DNA of 51,207 nt from Pandoraea anhela (GCF_902459655.1 NZ_CABPSB010000027.1:1-51207), one strand, 5' to 3'. Shown: positions 18,093-27,682, counted from the first letter of the stretch. Numbers and translations are program-made. The notes: generated by a model not told the origin, from the letters alone.

Positions 18093-18968
18093 TCAGACCA
18101 CACCGTGCTTGCGGAACCAATCCTGCGCCAGCGCCCAGCCCTCTTTGGCGTCTGCCTCGACGTAGCTCTGCCGGTAATCCGCGAAGAAAGCATGCCCGGA
18201 ATTCGGGAAGACCTTCAGTTCGGAGCCCTTCGACGCCGCGTTGCCCTTTGCCAGCACCTCGCGCGCCTGCTCCACGCCTGCCACCGGAATCCCCGTATCC
18301 TTGCCGCCGTACAACCCCAGCAGCGGGCCGTGCAGTTTGCCCGCGATGTCGATCGGGTTGTAGGGGAAAGACTCGCTCTTGTCGCCGACGATACGCCCGT
18401 ACCACGCCACCGCCGCTTTCACGTTCGGGTTGTGCGCGTCGTACAGCCAAGTGACACGTCCACCCCAGCAAAAGCCAGTAATGCCCAGACGCTTCTCGTC
18501 ACCACCATTCGCCACCGCCCATTTCACCGTCGCGTCGATATCGCTCAACACCTGTTTGTCCGGCGTCTTCGCAACGATCTGCGACTGAATTTCGGCAATC
18601 GTGCCCAGCGCTTGCGGATCGCCCGCGCGCGCGAACAGTTCCGGCGCGACCGCCAGATAACCGAGCTTCGCGAAGCGACGGCAAATGTCCGCGATATGCT
18701 GATGCACGCCAAAGATCTCCGAGACGACAACGATCGTCGGCAGATGGGTCTTCCCGGCGGGCTTCGCGTAGTACACCGGCATTTTGATACCGGGCACATC
18801 GAGCATATGCTCACCCGCGTCCAACCCTTGCGTGTCCGTGGTGATCGTTTCGGCAGCCACCGGCAACACCGCCAGCGCAAACGCCGAACCAACGGCGGTC
18901 TTCAGAAAATCGCGGCGATTGCGCGGCGCCACTTCGGGCACGAGACTATCCAGATCCGCTTGCGACAT
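18093..18968 (-). CDS. dienelactone hydrolase family protein with Tat signal
   Basis: The 291-residue alpha/beta hydrolase carries an N-terminal twin-arginine signal (RNRRDFLKTAVGSAFALAVL, about residues 16-35), so it is probably exported folded. The catalytic triad of the family is visible: nucleophile Cys in GFCWGGRV, Asp in GGKDTGIPV, His in NSGHAFF. Cys rather than Ser marks the dienelactone hydrolase branch. Classical members open dienelactones in chlorocatechol breakdown, but exported homologues have no fixed substrate. The start at 18968 follows GGAG; a longer frame to 19019 adds nothing conserved. It stands alone between two repeat-rich intergenic stretches. Confidence 0.9.
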   Translation of the reverse strand: MSQADLDSLVPEVAPRNRRDFLKTAVGSAFALAVLPVAAETITTDTQGLDAGEHMLDVPGIKMPVYYAKPAGKTHLPTIVVVSEIFGVHQHIADICRRFAKLGYLAVAPELFARAGDPQALGTIAEIQSQIVAKTPDKQVLSDIDATVKWAVANGGDEKRLGITGFCWGGRVTWLYDAHNPNVKAAVAWYGRIVGDKSESFPYNPIDIAGKLHGPLLGLYGGKDTGIPVAGVEQAREVLAKGNAASKGSELKVFPNSGHAFFADYRQSYVEADAKEGWALAQDWFRKHGVV

Positions 18969-19343
18969 GTCGCACTCCAGAGAAAGCGTCGATGAAAGAA
19001 TGGTCAGGGATGCGGCCAAAAAGGAAAAGTGTGATGCGCCGCCGACCCGAGGCCGGACGTTCGGATATTACTAGAGAGGGAAGCCGTGTGCACTCGGACA
19101 GCAGCCCTTTCACGCTCGGAACTGTCTGAAAACTTGTGAGGCGCCGTGAAAAGGGGGAAAGCGAGGACGGCGTGCGGCGAGAGAAACCGGATCGGGGGGG
19201 GGGAGGGAAACCTGCGGACGGGACCGGTCGCGGCCGAGCAAGCGTCGCGCCGCACGAACCGCAAAGGCAGAAAACCCTTGCGGTCCGGCCGTCCGACAAT
19301 ACCGACAATACCGACAATACCGACGACGGGCGACGGCGGCGCG
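18969..19343. other. gene-free region with poly-G tract and 9-bp repeats
   Basis: Between the NADH dehydrogenase stop and the hydrolase start (same strand) there are 375 non-coding bases. They hold a run of ten G at 19194-19203 followed by AGGG, and a 9-bp repeat at 19293-19324. No clear promoter was found. Confidence 0.6.
19293..19324. repeat. 9-bp tandem repeat (CCGACAATA, 3.5 copies)
   Basis: Three perfect copies of CCGACAATA followed by a partial CCGAC, 19 bases past the stop codon of the NADH dehydrogenase gene. Confidence 0.8.
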
Positions 19344-20723
19344 TCAGTGAAGCTTCACGCGCGGTACCGTAGAGCGACGCAGACGATTCGCCACCGTGTC
19401 GAGCATCATGCGCCAGACACCGTGCAGCGCCGCCACGTGCATCCGATAAAGCGACGTGTACATGACCCGCGCGAACAGCCCCTCGATGAACATGCTGCCG
19501 CCGATCAACCCGCCCATCAGATTGCCAACCGCGCTGAACTTGCCCAGCGAGACGAGCGACCCGAAGTCGCGATAGGTGAACGTAGGCAGGTTTTGCCCCT
19601 TCAGACGCGCATCGATCGCCTTCACCAGAAAACTCGCCTGCTGATGCGCTGCCTGCGCGCGCGGCGGCACGAAGCCGTGCTCCGGCCACTCGCAGCTCGC
19701 GCAATCGCCGAACGCGAAGATATCCGGATCGGTCTTGCTTTGCAGCGTCGGCAGCACTTCGATCTGATTGAGACGGTTGACGGACAGCCCCAGCGTGCCG
19801 AGCACCGGGGGTGCCGTAATGCCGGCCGACCACACGGTGATATCGGCGGGCAGAACCTTGCCGCTCGTGGTCGTCACCTCGTTCGGACGCACTTCGGCTA
19901 CTGAATCGCCGCACAGAATGTCGACGTCGAGCTTGGTAAGCAATCCTGCAACCGCCCCCGACACGCGCTCGGGCAGCGCCTTGAGAATACGCGGACTCGA
20001 TTCGATGATGGTGATGCGCACGTCTTTGCGCGGATCGAGCTTCAATCCGTACGAGCGCAATACTTCCGCGGTATTGCGCAACTCCGCCGAGAGCTCCACT
20101 CCGGTCGCCCCCGCCCCAACGATGACGAGATTCACCTTAGGACGTTGCGCCGCCGGCGGCGACAGCAAAGCGCCGCCCGAGTGAGCCCCCGCAGCCGACG
20201 TCGAATCGCCCTGCGCCGGCGCATCGGCCGCGTTTTGCGCACGCACGCAAGCCGCCATCAGACGACGACGAAAGCGCTCCGCCTGCTCGACGGTGTCGAG
20301 CGCGATGGTGTTTTCCTGCGCGCCGCGCACGCCGAAGAAGTTGGTGGTGCTGCCGATGGCGAGCACGAGCGTGTCGTACGGCAGCGTGCGCTCCGGCAAC
20401 AGATCGCCCTCGCCTTCGTCGGCCGCCGCCGGGACCGCCGCCAGACGAATCGTCTTAGCCGCCCGATCCAGACCGATCATCTCGCCCGTCGCGAACTCGA
20501 AGTGGTGCCAGTTCGCCTGCGCCACATAGGACAGTTGATGCGTTGCCGTGTCCATGACACCCGCTGCCACCTCATGCAGCAACGGCTTCCAGATGTGCGA
20601 CAGCGAACGGTCGACCAGCGTTACCTTAACGTCCTTGCCACGCCCGTACTTGTCACCCAACCGCGTGACGAGTTCAAGACCACCGGCGCCGCCGCCGACC
20701 ACAACGATACGATGCACACTCAC
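19344..20723 (-). CDS. ndh: type II NADH dehydrogenase (NAD(P)/FAD-dependent oxidoreductase)
   Basis: This 459-residue flavoprotein has two dinucleotide folds: FAD site RIVVVGGGAGGLELVTRLG at residues 5-23 and NADH site VNLVIVGAGATGVELSAEL near the middle. The block DPDIFAFGDCASCEWP is the second FAD contact of the NDH-2 family. Such enzymes pass electrons from NADH to quinone without pumping protons and sit on the inner face of the membrane. A long insertion between strands (about residues 160-190, Ala/Gly/Ser rich) is not conserved. The start is a GTG at 20723 (MSVHRIVVVGGG) behind GGGGGAG; the longer frame to 20903 has no conserved residues. The symbol follows the family and was not confirmed. 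Confidence 0.88.
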   Translation of the reverse strand: MSVHRIVVVGGGAGGLELVTRLGDKYGRGKDVKVTLVDRSLSHIWKPLLHEVAAGVMDTATHQLSYVAQANWHHFEFATGEMIGLDRAAKTIRLAAVPAAADEGEGDLLPERTLPYDTLVLAIGSTTNFFGVRGAQENTIALDTVEQAERFRRRLMAACVRAQNAADAPAQGDSTSAAGAHSGGALLSPPAAQRPKVNLVIVGAGATGVELSAELRNTAEVLRSYGLKLDPRKDVRITIIESSPRILKALPERVSGAVAGLLTKLDVDILCGDSVAEVRPNEVTTTSGKVLPADITVWSAGITAPPVLGTLGLSVNRLNQIEVLPTLQSKTDPDIFAFGDCASCEWPEHGFVPPRAQAAHQQASFLVKAIDARLKGQNLPTFTYRDFGSLVSLGKFSAVGNLMGGLIGGSMFIEGLFARVMYTSLYRMHVAALHGVWRMMLDTVANRLRRSTVPRVKLH

Positions 20724-20925
20724 GATCACTCCCCCGTACTTGGAAAACCGTCCGACCGGTCGGCTATCAGCGCGACCGGCGATAGCAATCACCATACCGC
20801 AGAGTACGAACTTAGGGTATACCCGACACCCTATTTCCGTTATTGCGTGAACTCGATCGTGGTACCGCCCTGAGCGTGCCAAGAAAGACATCCTTACGCG
20901 CACTTGACGCTTGGGCCCTGCACTT

Positions 20926-23664
20926 TCAGTGCGCCTGCTCCCAATTTTCGCCGACGCCCACTTCTGCGACGAGCGGCACCTTCAGCTTCGCCACACCGCA
21001 CATCAGCTCCGGCAAACGCTTGCGCACTTCCGCCAGTTCGTGGTCCGGAACTTCGAGCACGAGTTCGTCGTGCACCTGCATGATCTGTCGCGTTTGCAAG
21101 CCACTATCGTCGAGCCAGCGCTGCACCGCAATCATGGAAAGCTTGATGAGGTCCGCCGCCGTGCCCTGCATCGGCGCATTGATGGCGGCGCGCTCGGCGG
21201 CCTGGCGTCGAGGCCCGTTGCCGCCGTTGATGTCCGGCAGCCACAGGCGGCGGCCGAACACGGTCTCGACATAGCCACGCGCCTTGGCGCTCTTGCGTGT
21301 CTCATCCATGTAACGCGCCACGCCCGGATAACGCATGAAGTAGCGATCGATGTATTGCTTGGCGGCGTCACGCTCGATACCGAGGTTTGCGGCAAGGCCG
21401 AACGCGCTCATCCCGTAAATCAGACCGAAGTTGATGACCTTGGCGTAGCGACGCTGCTCGGAGGACACCTCCAGCGGCGTGACCGCGAAAATCTCTGCGG
21501 CGGTCGCGCGGTGAATGTCCTCGCCGTTGGCGAACGCGCGCAGCAGGCTTTCGTCACCTGAGATATGCGCCATGATGCGCAACTCGATCTGCGAATAGTC
21601 GGCCGACACCAGTTGACTGCCCGGCGGCGCCACGAACGCCTCGCGAATCCGACGGCCCTCGGCCGTGCGCACGGGAATGTTCTGAAGATTCGGATCGTTC
21701 GACGCGAGACGCCCCGTGATCGCCACCGCCTGTGCATAGTTCGTGTGCACGCGCCCCGTGGACGGATTGACCATCTTCGGCAGCTTGTCGGTGTACGTCG
21801 ATTTCAGCTTGGCGAGCCCGCGATACTCCAGCAGGACCTTCGGCAGCGGATAGTCCTCGGCAAGCTTTTGGAGCACCTCTTCGTCGGTCGACGGCGCGCC
21901 GCTTGCGGTCTTCTTGACAACGGGCAGTTGCAATTGTGTGAAGAAAATATCGCCGATCTGCTTGGGCGAATTCAGATTGAACTGCTGTCCTGCGAGCGTG
22001 TAGGCCTCGCTCTCGAGCGCGATCAGCTTGCGACCGATTTCGTCGCTTTGCGCGGCCAGACGCGCCGTGTCGACCAGCACGCCGTTGCGCTCCATACGCT
22101 GAAGCACGCGCGCCGTGGGCAATTCGATATCGCGATAGACGAATTCGAGCGTGCCTTCGCGGGCGACATCCGGATACAGCGCACGATGCAGACGCAAGGT
22201 GATGTCGGCGTCTTCCGCCGCATATTCGGTCGCTCGCTCCACGCTCACTTCGTCGAAGCCGATCTGCTTCGCGCCCTTGCCGCAAACGTCTTCGTACTTG
22301 ATCGTCGTCACGCCGAGATGACGCGACGCCAGGCTGTCCATGTCATGGCTGCGATGCGATTCGAGCACATAGGATTCGAGCAACGTATCGTGAGCGATAC
22401 CATGCAACGCAATGCCGTAGTTCTCCAGCACATGTGCGTCGTACTTCAGGTTCTGCCCGACCTTCTTGTGGTCCGGGCTTTCGAGCCAGTGCTTCAGGCG
22501 CGCCAGCACTTCGTCTCGCGGCAATTGCTCGACGTCTCCCGGCGCGCGGTGGGCGACCGGAATGTACGCGGCGCGCCCCGGTTCGCACGAGAACGACAGG
22601 CCCACGAGTTGCGCCTGCATCGCGTCGAGCGAGGTCGTCTCGGTATCGAACGCCGTGAGTTCGGCGGCTTCGATGATCTTCATCCATGCATCGAACTGCG
22701 CCCAGGTCAGCACCGCTTCGTACTGACGCTCGAGGGTGTCGGCGGCAGGCGCGGGCGCCGGCTCTCCGGCTTGCGTCGCCACGGCGGCCTCGGCTTCGCG
22801 CAGCAACGTCTTGAAACCATGACGCGAGAAGAAATCGCGCAGGACTTCCGCGTCTTCGGGCTGCGTTTGCAGACTGGCTTCGATGGACGTGACCTGCGGC
22901 GCGAGGTCGCAGTCGAGCGCCACCGTCACGAGCTTGCGCCCCATCGGCAGCCAGTCGAGCGCGCGGCGCAGATTGTCGCCGACGGCACCCTTCACGTCGG
23001 CAGCGTTCGCCACGAGATTGTCGAGATCGCCATACTGCGTGAGCCATTTGACGGCCGTCTTCGGGCCGCATTTCTCGACGCCCGGCACGTTATCGACGGT
23101 ATCGCCCACGAGCGTGAGGTAGTCGACGATGCGCTCGGGCGGCACACCGAACTTCGCCGTGACGGCAGCGGCATCCAGCGTTTCGTTCGTCATCGTGTTG
23201 ACGAGCGTCACACGGTCGTTCACGAGTTGAGCGAGATCCTTGTCGCCGGTCGAGACGACCACCCGCATGCCGCGCTCGGCGGCCTGTTTCGCGAGCGTGC
23301 CGATGACGTCGTCCGCTTCCACGCCGTCGATCATCAGCAACGGCCAGCCCATCGCGCGTACCGCTTCGTGAATCGGTTCGATCTGGGCGCGCAGGTCGTC
23401 GGGCATGGCGGGACGATTCGCCTTGTACTCGGGATACCAGTCGTCGCGAAACGTCTTGCCCTTTGCATCGAAAACGCAAGCGCTGTACTCTGCATGAACG
23501 TCCTTACGCATGCGGCGCAGCATATTGACGATGCCGTGCAGCGCGCCCGTAGGTTCGCCGCTGGGGCCGCGCAAATCCGGCAGGGCGTGATAGGCTCGAT
23601 AGAGGTAACTCGAACCATCGACCAATAAGAGCGTCTTACCTTCCAGACTTTGCTGTTCCGACAT
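20926..23664 (-). CDS. polA: DNA polymerase I
   Basis: The 912-residue enzyme has three modules. The 5'-3' nuclease comes first (TLLLVDGSSYLYRAYHAL, VEADDVIGTLAK, TGDKDLAQLV). The 3'-5' proofreading domain keeps its acidic residues (TAFDTETTSLDAMQ), and the polymerase domain follows (SADYSQIELRIMAHISGDE, RRYAKVINFGLIYGMS, QVHDELVLEVP). All catalytic carboxylates are present, so repair, Okazaki-fragment processing and proofreading should be functional. The start at 23664 (MSEQQSLEGKTLLL) is standard; a much longer frame reaching 24060 only overlaps the divergent gene. The ATG abuts the ATG of the LOG-family gene on the other strand. Confidence 0.97.
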   Translation of the reverse strand: MSEQQSLEGKTLLLVDGSSYLYRAYHALPDLRGPSGEPTGALHGIVNMLRRMRKDVHAEYSACVFDAKGKTFRDDWYPEYKANRPAMPDDLRAQIEPIHEAVRAMGWPLLMIDGVEADDVIGTLAKQAAERGMRVVVSTGDKDLAQLVNDRVTLVNTMTNETLDAAAVTAKFGVPPERIVDYLTLVGDTVDNVPGVEKCGPKTAVKWLTQYGDLDNLVANAADVKGAVGDNLRRALDWLPMGRKLVTVALDCDLAPQVTSIEASLQTQPEDAEVLRDFFSRHGFKTLLREAEAAVATQAGEPAPAPAADTLERQYEAVLTWAQFDAWMKIIEAAELTAFDTETTSLDAMQAQLVGLSFSCEPGRAAYIPVAHRAPGDVEQLPRDEVLARLKHWLESPDHKKVGQNLKYDAHVLENYGIALHGIAHDTLLESYVLESHRSHDMDSLASRHLGVTTIKYEDVCGKGAKQIGFDEVSVERATEYAAEDADITLRLHRALYPDVAREGTLEFVYRDIELPTARVLQRMERNGVLVDTARLAAQSDEIGRKLIALESEAYTLAGQQFNLNSPKQIGDIFFTQLQLPVVKKTASGAPSTDEEVLQKLAEDYPLPKVLLEYRGLAKLKSTYTDKLPKMVNPSTGRVHTNYAQAVAITGRLASNDPNLQNIPVRTAEGRRIREAFVAPPGSQLVSADYSQIELRIMAHISGDESLLRAFANGEDIHRATAAEIFAVTPLEVSSEQRRYAKVINFGLIYGMSAFGLAANLGIERDAAKQYIDRYFMRYPGVARYMDETRKSAKARGYVETVFGRRLWLPDINGGNGPRRQAAERAAINAPMQGTAADLIKLSMIAVQRWLDDSGLQTRQIMQVHDELVLEVPDHELAEVRKRLPELMCGVAKLKVPLVAEVGVGENWEQAH

Positions 23665-24399
23665 ATGACCAAGAGAAGAAAAGAGATACCGAGTCTGCGC
23701 ATGTTGGCAGACCATGAGCGCGCCACCGCCAAGAAGGCCCGCGCGTCGTGGCAGATGTTCACGATTATGGCAGAGTTCATCGAGGCGACCGAGTACCTGT
23801 CCGAGATCCGGCCGGCCGTGAGCATCTACGGAAGTGCGCGCATCAAGCCCAAATCGCCGTTCTACAAACTGACGATGACCATCGCCCGTAAGTTTTCGGA
23901 TAACGGCTTCGCCGTGATCTCCGGCGGCGGTCCCGGCATCATGGAAGCGGCAAACAAGGGCGCGCATGGCGGCGCGTCGCCGACCGTCGGCCTGAACATC
24001 GAACTGCCGCACGAACAGAAAGGCAACCAGTGGCAGGACATATCTCTGCGTTTCCGTCACTTCTTCACGCGCAAAGTCACGTTCGTGAAGAATTCGGACG
24101 CCTTCGTCATCATGCCCGGCGGCTTCGGCACGCTCGATGAACTGTCCGAAGTGCTCACCCTCATCCAGACCCAGAAATCACGCCATGTACCGGTGATTCT
24201 CGTGGGGTCGGAATTCTGGAAAGGGTTGCTCGACTGGGTGCGCTCGTCGATGCTGCCGATGGGCCTCATCAGTGAGAAGGACCTCGATCTGGTGCAAGTG
24301 ATCGACGACCCGGACGAAATCCTCAAAGCCGTGTTCGCGTTCTACGACGGGCACATCGAACCCGAGACGGAAACCAGCGAGAAGATGTTCTATCTCTGA
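23665..24399 (+). CDS. LOG-family protein (TIGR00730-type, cytokinin riboside monophosphate phosphoribohydrolase-like)
   Basis: The 244-residue protein has the LOG signature GGGPGIMEAANKGA and the catalytic PGGFGTLDELSE. The family cleaves nucleoside 5'-monophosphates at the N-glycosidic bond. In bacteria several members (PpnN/YgdH relatives) act in purine nucleotide turnover. The N-terminal helical extension (IPSLRMLADHERATAKKARASW) is conserved in Burkholderiales homologues, which supports a start at 23665; ATG 23701 is the alternative. Neither start has a good Shine-Dalgarno sequence. It is head to head with polA with no gap between the start codons. Confidence 0.88.
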   Translation: MTKRRKEIPSLRMLADHERATAKKARASWQMFTIMAEFIEATEYLSEIRPAVSIYGSARIKPKSPFYKLTMTIARKFSDNGFAVISGGGPGIMEAANKGAHGGASPTVGLNIELPHEQKGNQWQDISLRFRHFFTRKVTFVKNSDAFVIMPGGFGTLDELSEVLTLIQTQKSRHVPVILVGSEFWKGLLDWVRSSMLPMGLISEKDLDLVQVIDDPDEILKAVFAFYDGHIEPETETSEKMFYL

Positions 24400-24415
24400 T
24401 CGCTATGCCCGACGT

Positions 24416-24467
24416 CGTTGCACGATATCGTTGCTCGATGTCGTTGCTCGATATAGTTGCTCGATGT
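24416..24467. repeat. 13-bp tandem repeat, 4 copies
   Basis: Four adjacent 13-base units of consensus CGTTGCTCGATRT lie between the convergent LOG and YeeE genes, 17 bases past the LOG stop codon. Copies differ at one to two positions. Confidence 0.85.
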
Positions 24468-24479
24468 CGCTCAATGCAA

Positions 24480-24511
24480 AACGGCGCTGCGAGACGATCG
24501 CAAGCGCCGTT
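24480..24511 (-). terminator. terminator after the YeeE/YedE gene
   Basis: AACGGCGC and TGCGA pair with TCGCA and GCGCCGTT, with one bulged base and a five-base loop. On the minus strand TTTTGCATT follows. It lies 43 bases past the YeeE stop. Confidence 0.65.
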
Positions 24512-24553
24512 CCTGTCTGCGCACGGGCGGGCGTCCGCCTTGGCACGCGGGCT

Positions 24554-25789
24554 TCAGCAGCCGCTTTCGCGCGGCGTGGTCTCGACTTCCAGACCGAACA
24601 ACGGCCGCAGACGCGTGCCGAACACATTGCCGAAGAAGGCCGCCACCAGCCACAGCCAACCGTGCAGGCTGCCCGAGATGATGCCGCTGAAGTACGCGCC
24701 GATATTGCAGCCATATGCCAGACGCGCACCGTAGCCGAGCAGCAAACCGCCCACGACGGCCGCGATCAGCGAACGCACGGGAATCTTCCACACCGGCGCG
24801 AACTTGCCGGCCAGCGACGCCGCCACCAAGGCGCCCAGAATAATGCCGAGGTCCATGACCGTGGTCACGTCCTGCGAGACCGGCGCCTTGAGCACGTTGA
24901 CCTGCTTGGCCCAGTACGGCCAGGACGCGACATCCACACCCAGCGCCATGAACGCCTTGGCGCCCCACAACGCGAAGGCCGACGTCACCCCCCACGGACG
25001 ACCGGCCAGCGCCAGCGTCGCATAGTTGAGCAACACGAGCGCGAGGGCGCCCCACAGCAACGGCCACGGTCCGCGCAGCAGTGCCGGCGTACCCTTGGCG
25101 CTGCGCGTCATCGGCACCCCGACCACGCGACCGTGCCGGCGCTTCTCCGCCCACAACGTGAACCCACCGATCGCAGCGAACAACGCCAGATTGGCAACGA
25201 GCGCCGGCCACAACCCCCATGCCTTCACCAGCGAAACCGGTTTGATGTGCGGCAGCGACTCCCACCAGGGCAAATGCGCCGTCGCCACGACCGAGCCGAC
25301 GATGAAGGCCGCGAGCGCGACGATCATGCGCGTGTTGCCGCCGCCTGCGGTATACAGCGTGCCGGACGCGCAACCGCCACCGAGCTGCATGCCGATACCG
25401 AAGATGAACGCCCCGAACGCGACCGACACACCGACCGGCGAGACGAGGCCGACCACCTTGTTGCCGAACAACGTGCCTTCGGCCAGCGCCGGGAAGAACA
25501 GGGCAACACCGACGGCGAGCATCACCATCTGCGCACGCAACCCTGCCCCGCGACGATCCGCGATGAACACGCGCCACGCCGAAGTAAAACCGAACGCGGC
25601 GTGATAGAGCGCGACGCCGAGCAGTGCGCCGACGCCCGCCAGCGCAGCCTGCTTCGGCCCGACGGTCGCCTGAAGGTAGGCGATACCGATGACGATAAGC
25701 ACCAACGCGACCGTCAGCGGGCGCGCATTGTAGGAAGAGGGGGAAGGCGGCGCGGTTTTCAGACCGGCCGATGCGGCGGAAGACGACAT
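24554..25789 (-). CDS. YeeE/YedE-family sulfur (thiosulfate-type) transporter
   Basis: The 411-residue inner-membrane protein has roughly ten helices. It carries the two conserved Cys-containing loops of the YeeE/TsuA family: GGGCASGTLYTAGGGN in the first half and AYGCNIGAYFSGIISGS in the second. TsuA-type proteins take up thiosulfate by passing it along such cysteines; other members move selenium or sulfur compounds. The first 35 residues are low complexity (MSSSAASAGLK...). The start at 25789 follows GGAG; the longer frame to 25843 is not conserved. A dyad at 25813-25835 sits just upstream. A TusA-like gene lies 9 kb away, not adjacent. Confidence 0.9.
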   Translation of the reverse strand: MSSSAASAGLKTAPPSPSSYNARPLTVALVLIVIGIAYLQATVGPKQAALAGVGALLGVALYHAAFGFTSAWRVFIADRRGAGLRAQMVMLAVGVALFFPALAEGTLFGNKVVGLVSPVGVSVAFGAFIFGIGMQLGGGCASGTLYTAGGGNTRMIVALAAFIVGSVVATAHLPWWESLPHIKPVSLVKAWGLWPALVANLALFAAIGGFTLWAEKRRHGRVVGVPMTRSAKGTPALLRGPWPLLWGALALVLLNYATLALAGRPWGVTSAFALWGAKAFMALGVDVASWPYWAKQVNVLKAPVSQDVTTVMDLGIILGALVAASLAGKFAPVWKIPVRSLIAAVVGGLLLGYGARLAYGCNIGAYFSGIISGSLHGWLWLVAAFFGNVFGTRLRPLFGLEVETTPRESGC

Positions 25790-26182
25790 GACTTTCGGAC
25801 TCCAGAATGCAGATGGGTGGCACCTGGCCACCCATTGAGACAACGTTGCAGGGTGCCAGAAGGCGTCATCGATGAAAACTACCGATTCGTTATTTTCTTA
25901 TAACTCACAGAAATATGAGAATACTCGTTCACGTCGTCGACTTACGGCCTGATCCCGCCGTCCGAGCTCCCCCTCAAGCATCGACATTTCGGAATGCAGC
26001 GCTGTCACGGAACGTTCACTGAGGACCCACCGCCGTCATGCAGGCGAGCAACCACGGCGCATTCAACGCGATTCCACAATGCGAAGCGGGGCACGTTTGA
26101 TAGAATGGTCACACATTGGATGCCACTGCGACGCGTCGGCCCCGCCTGTGCGTCGCAGATGCGTTCCCGCCCTCGGAGAATA
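25790..26182. other. divergent promoter region, YeeE / DUF2782
   Basis: Nothing coding is seen in these 393 bases. An inverted repeat lies near YeeE (25813-25835). A TAGAAT box at 26101-26106, 77 bases before the DUF2782 start, is a possible -10. Confidence 0.5.
25813..25835. promoter_or_regulatory. inverted repeat upstream of the YeeE gene
   Basis: ATGGGTGGC and GCCACCCAT form a perfect 9-bp dyad with a five-base spacer, 24 bases upstream of the YeeE start codon. It could be an operator or a hairpin in the mRNA leader. Confidence 0.5.
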
Positions 26183-26554
26183 ATGATGAAAACGCGCTTT
26201 TCCCGTGCCCTGCCCCTGTTGATCGGTGCCGGTCTGCTGCTCGCCGGTCAGGCTTTCGCCCAGGAAGGCAAGGAGACCGCCGCTCAAGCCGCCAAACGCG
26301 AGGCCGATGCCCGTGCCGCCGCCAGCAGCAACCAGTCGGTCGACGTCAATCAGGAACGCAAGCCGAGCTATTACGTCAACGACCAGGGCACCACCGTGAC
26401 CGAGTACCGTGATCGCGGCAAGCCCACGGAGATCGACGTCCACTCCCGTTTCGGCACCAACTACCAGTTGACCACGCCGCCGGACAACTCGCCGCGCGCA
26501 CGTGACAACACATCGCAAAACGACCGTCTGCCGTCCGTCGGACTGAAGTTCTGA
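26183..26554 (+). CDS. DUF2782 domain-containing exported protein
   Basis: The 123-residue protein starts with a clear Sec signal peptide (MMKTRFSRALPLLIGAGLLL then AGQAFA, cleavage probably after AFA). The mature part contains the short DUF2782 region (YYVNDQGTTVTEYRDRGKPTEIDV ending in a C-terminal hydrophobic GLKF). The function of this family is unknown. In beta-proteobacteria it is commonly found near polA and homoserine kinase, which is the arrangement here. The tandem ATGATG start follows GGAGA; either ATG may be used. thrB begins 126 bases downstream. Confidence 0.85.
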   Translation: MMKTRFSRALPLLIGAGLLLAGQAFAQEGKETAAQAAKREADARAAASSNQSVDVNQERKPSYYVNDQGTTVTEYRDRGKPTEIDVHSRFGTNYQLTTPPDNSPRARDNTSQNDRLPSVGLKF

Positions 26555-26680
26555 CGTCTCTGGTAATCTGACTCTTTCGCGCGTCTCATTGCGGCGCGCC
26601 AGCTTCCTGTTTGTCTCGAACCAGCGGCCCGCTGCACGTGCACGGGCCGTTTGTCTGAGTCTCATCCACTCAACGCACGC

Positions 26681-27652
26681 ATGGCCGTTTTCACTTCCGT
26701 CTCGCCCGAGCAGCTCGAACAGTGGCTGCGACGCTACGATTTGGGGAAAGTTCTCGACTTCCGGGGCATCAGCTCGGGCATCGAGAACACCAACTATTTC
26801 CTGACCACCGAGCGCGGCGAGTTCGTGCTGACGTTGTTCGAGAAGCTCACGGCCACGCAACTGCCGTTCTATCTGCAACTGATGGGGCACCTCGCGCATC
26901 ATAGCGTGCCGGTGCCCGATCCGATTCCGGATCGTTCCGGTGAAATTCTGGGTGAGCTGAACGGCAAGCCGGCGACCATCGTTACCAAGCTCTCCGGACG
27001 CTCCGAACTGGCCCCCACGCCGGAACACTGTGCGCATGTGGGCGCCATGCTCGCTCGCATGCACCTGGCCGGGCGCGACTTCACGCTCGAACAGGCCAAT
27101 CTGCGCAGCCTGCCGTGGTGGCGCGAAGCCACGCCCGCCGTGCTGCCGTTCCTGAGCGACGCCGAGCGCGCGCTGCTGGAAAGCGAAATGGCGCATCAGG
27201 AAGCGTTCTTCGCCTCAAGCGATTACTCCGCGATGCAGGCCGGCCCGTGCCATTGCGATCTGTTCCGCGACAACGTACTGTTCGATACGGCCCAGGACGG
27301 CTCGCCGCGCCTGGGCGGCTTCTTCGACTTCTACTTTGCCGGTTGCGACAAGTGGCTGTTCGATCTTGCCGTGACGGTCAACGACTGGTGCTGCGATCTC
27401 GCGACCGGCACGCTGGACGACACCCGCGTGCACGCCATGTTGCGTGCCTACGAAACCGTGCGTCCGCTCACCGCGATCGAGGCGTCACACTGGCGCGATA
27501 TGCTGCGTGCAGGCGCGCTGCGATTCTGGGTGTCGCGCCTGTATGATTTCCACCTGCCGCGAGCGGCCGAAATGCTCAAGCCGCATGATCCGGGGCATTT
27601 CGAACGAATCCTGCGCAAACGCATCGAAGCCGTTTCCATTCCCTGGCTGTAA
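26681..27652 (+). CDS. thrB: homoserine kinase (ThrB2, APH-fold type)
   Basis: This enzyme phosphorylates homoserine on the way to threonine. The 323-residue protein belongs to the aminoglycoside-phosphotransferase-fold homoserine kinases used by many beta-proteobacteria and Pseudomonas, and is unrelated to the GHMP-type E. coli ThrB. Evidence is the N-terminal [30 protein letters not shown] (nucleotide loop) and the catalytic Brenner-type motif [12 protein letters not shown] followed by GFFDFYFAG. The start at 26681 gives the conserved N-terminus; TTG 26651 is in frame but lacks support. The next gene follows after 30 bases. Confidence 0.95.
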   Translation: MAVFTSVSPEQLEQWLRRYDLGKVLDFRGISSGIENTNYFLTTERGEFVLTLFEKLTATQLPFYLQLMGHLAHHSVPVPDPIPDRSGEILGELNGKPATIVTKLSGRSELAPTPEHCAHVGAMLARMHLAGRDFTLEQANLRSLPWWREATPAVLPFLSDAERALLESEMAHQEAFFASSDYSAMQAGPCHCDLFRDNVLFDTAQDGSPRLGGFFDFYFAGCDKWLFDLAVTVNDWCCDLATGTLDDTRVHAMLRAYETVRPLTAIEASHWRDMLRAGALRFWVSRLYDFHLPRAAEMLKPHDPGHFERILRKRIEAVSIPWL

Positions 27653-27682
27653 CCCGACCCCAATCGGAGTCATTCAAACCCT

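Noticed and set aside
20926-24060. Longer polA reading to 24060
   Set aside because: The extra 132 residues lack conservation and lie antisense to the LOG-family gene; the conserved start is at 23664.
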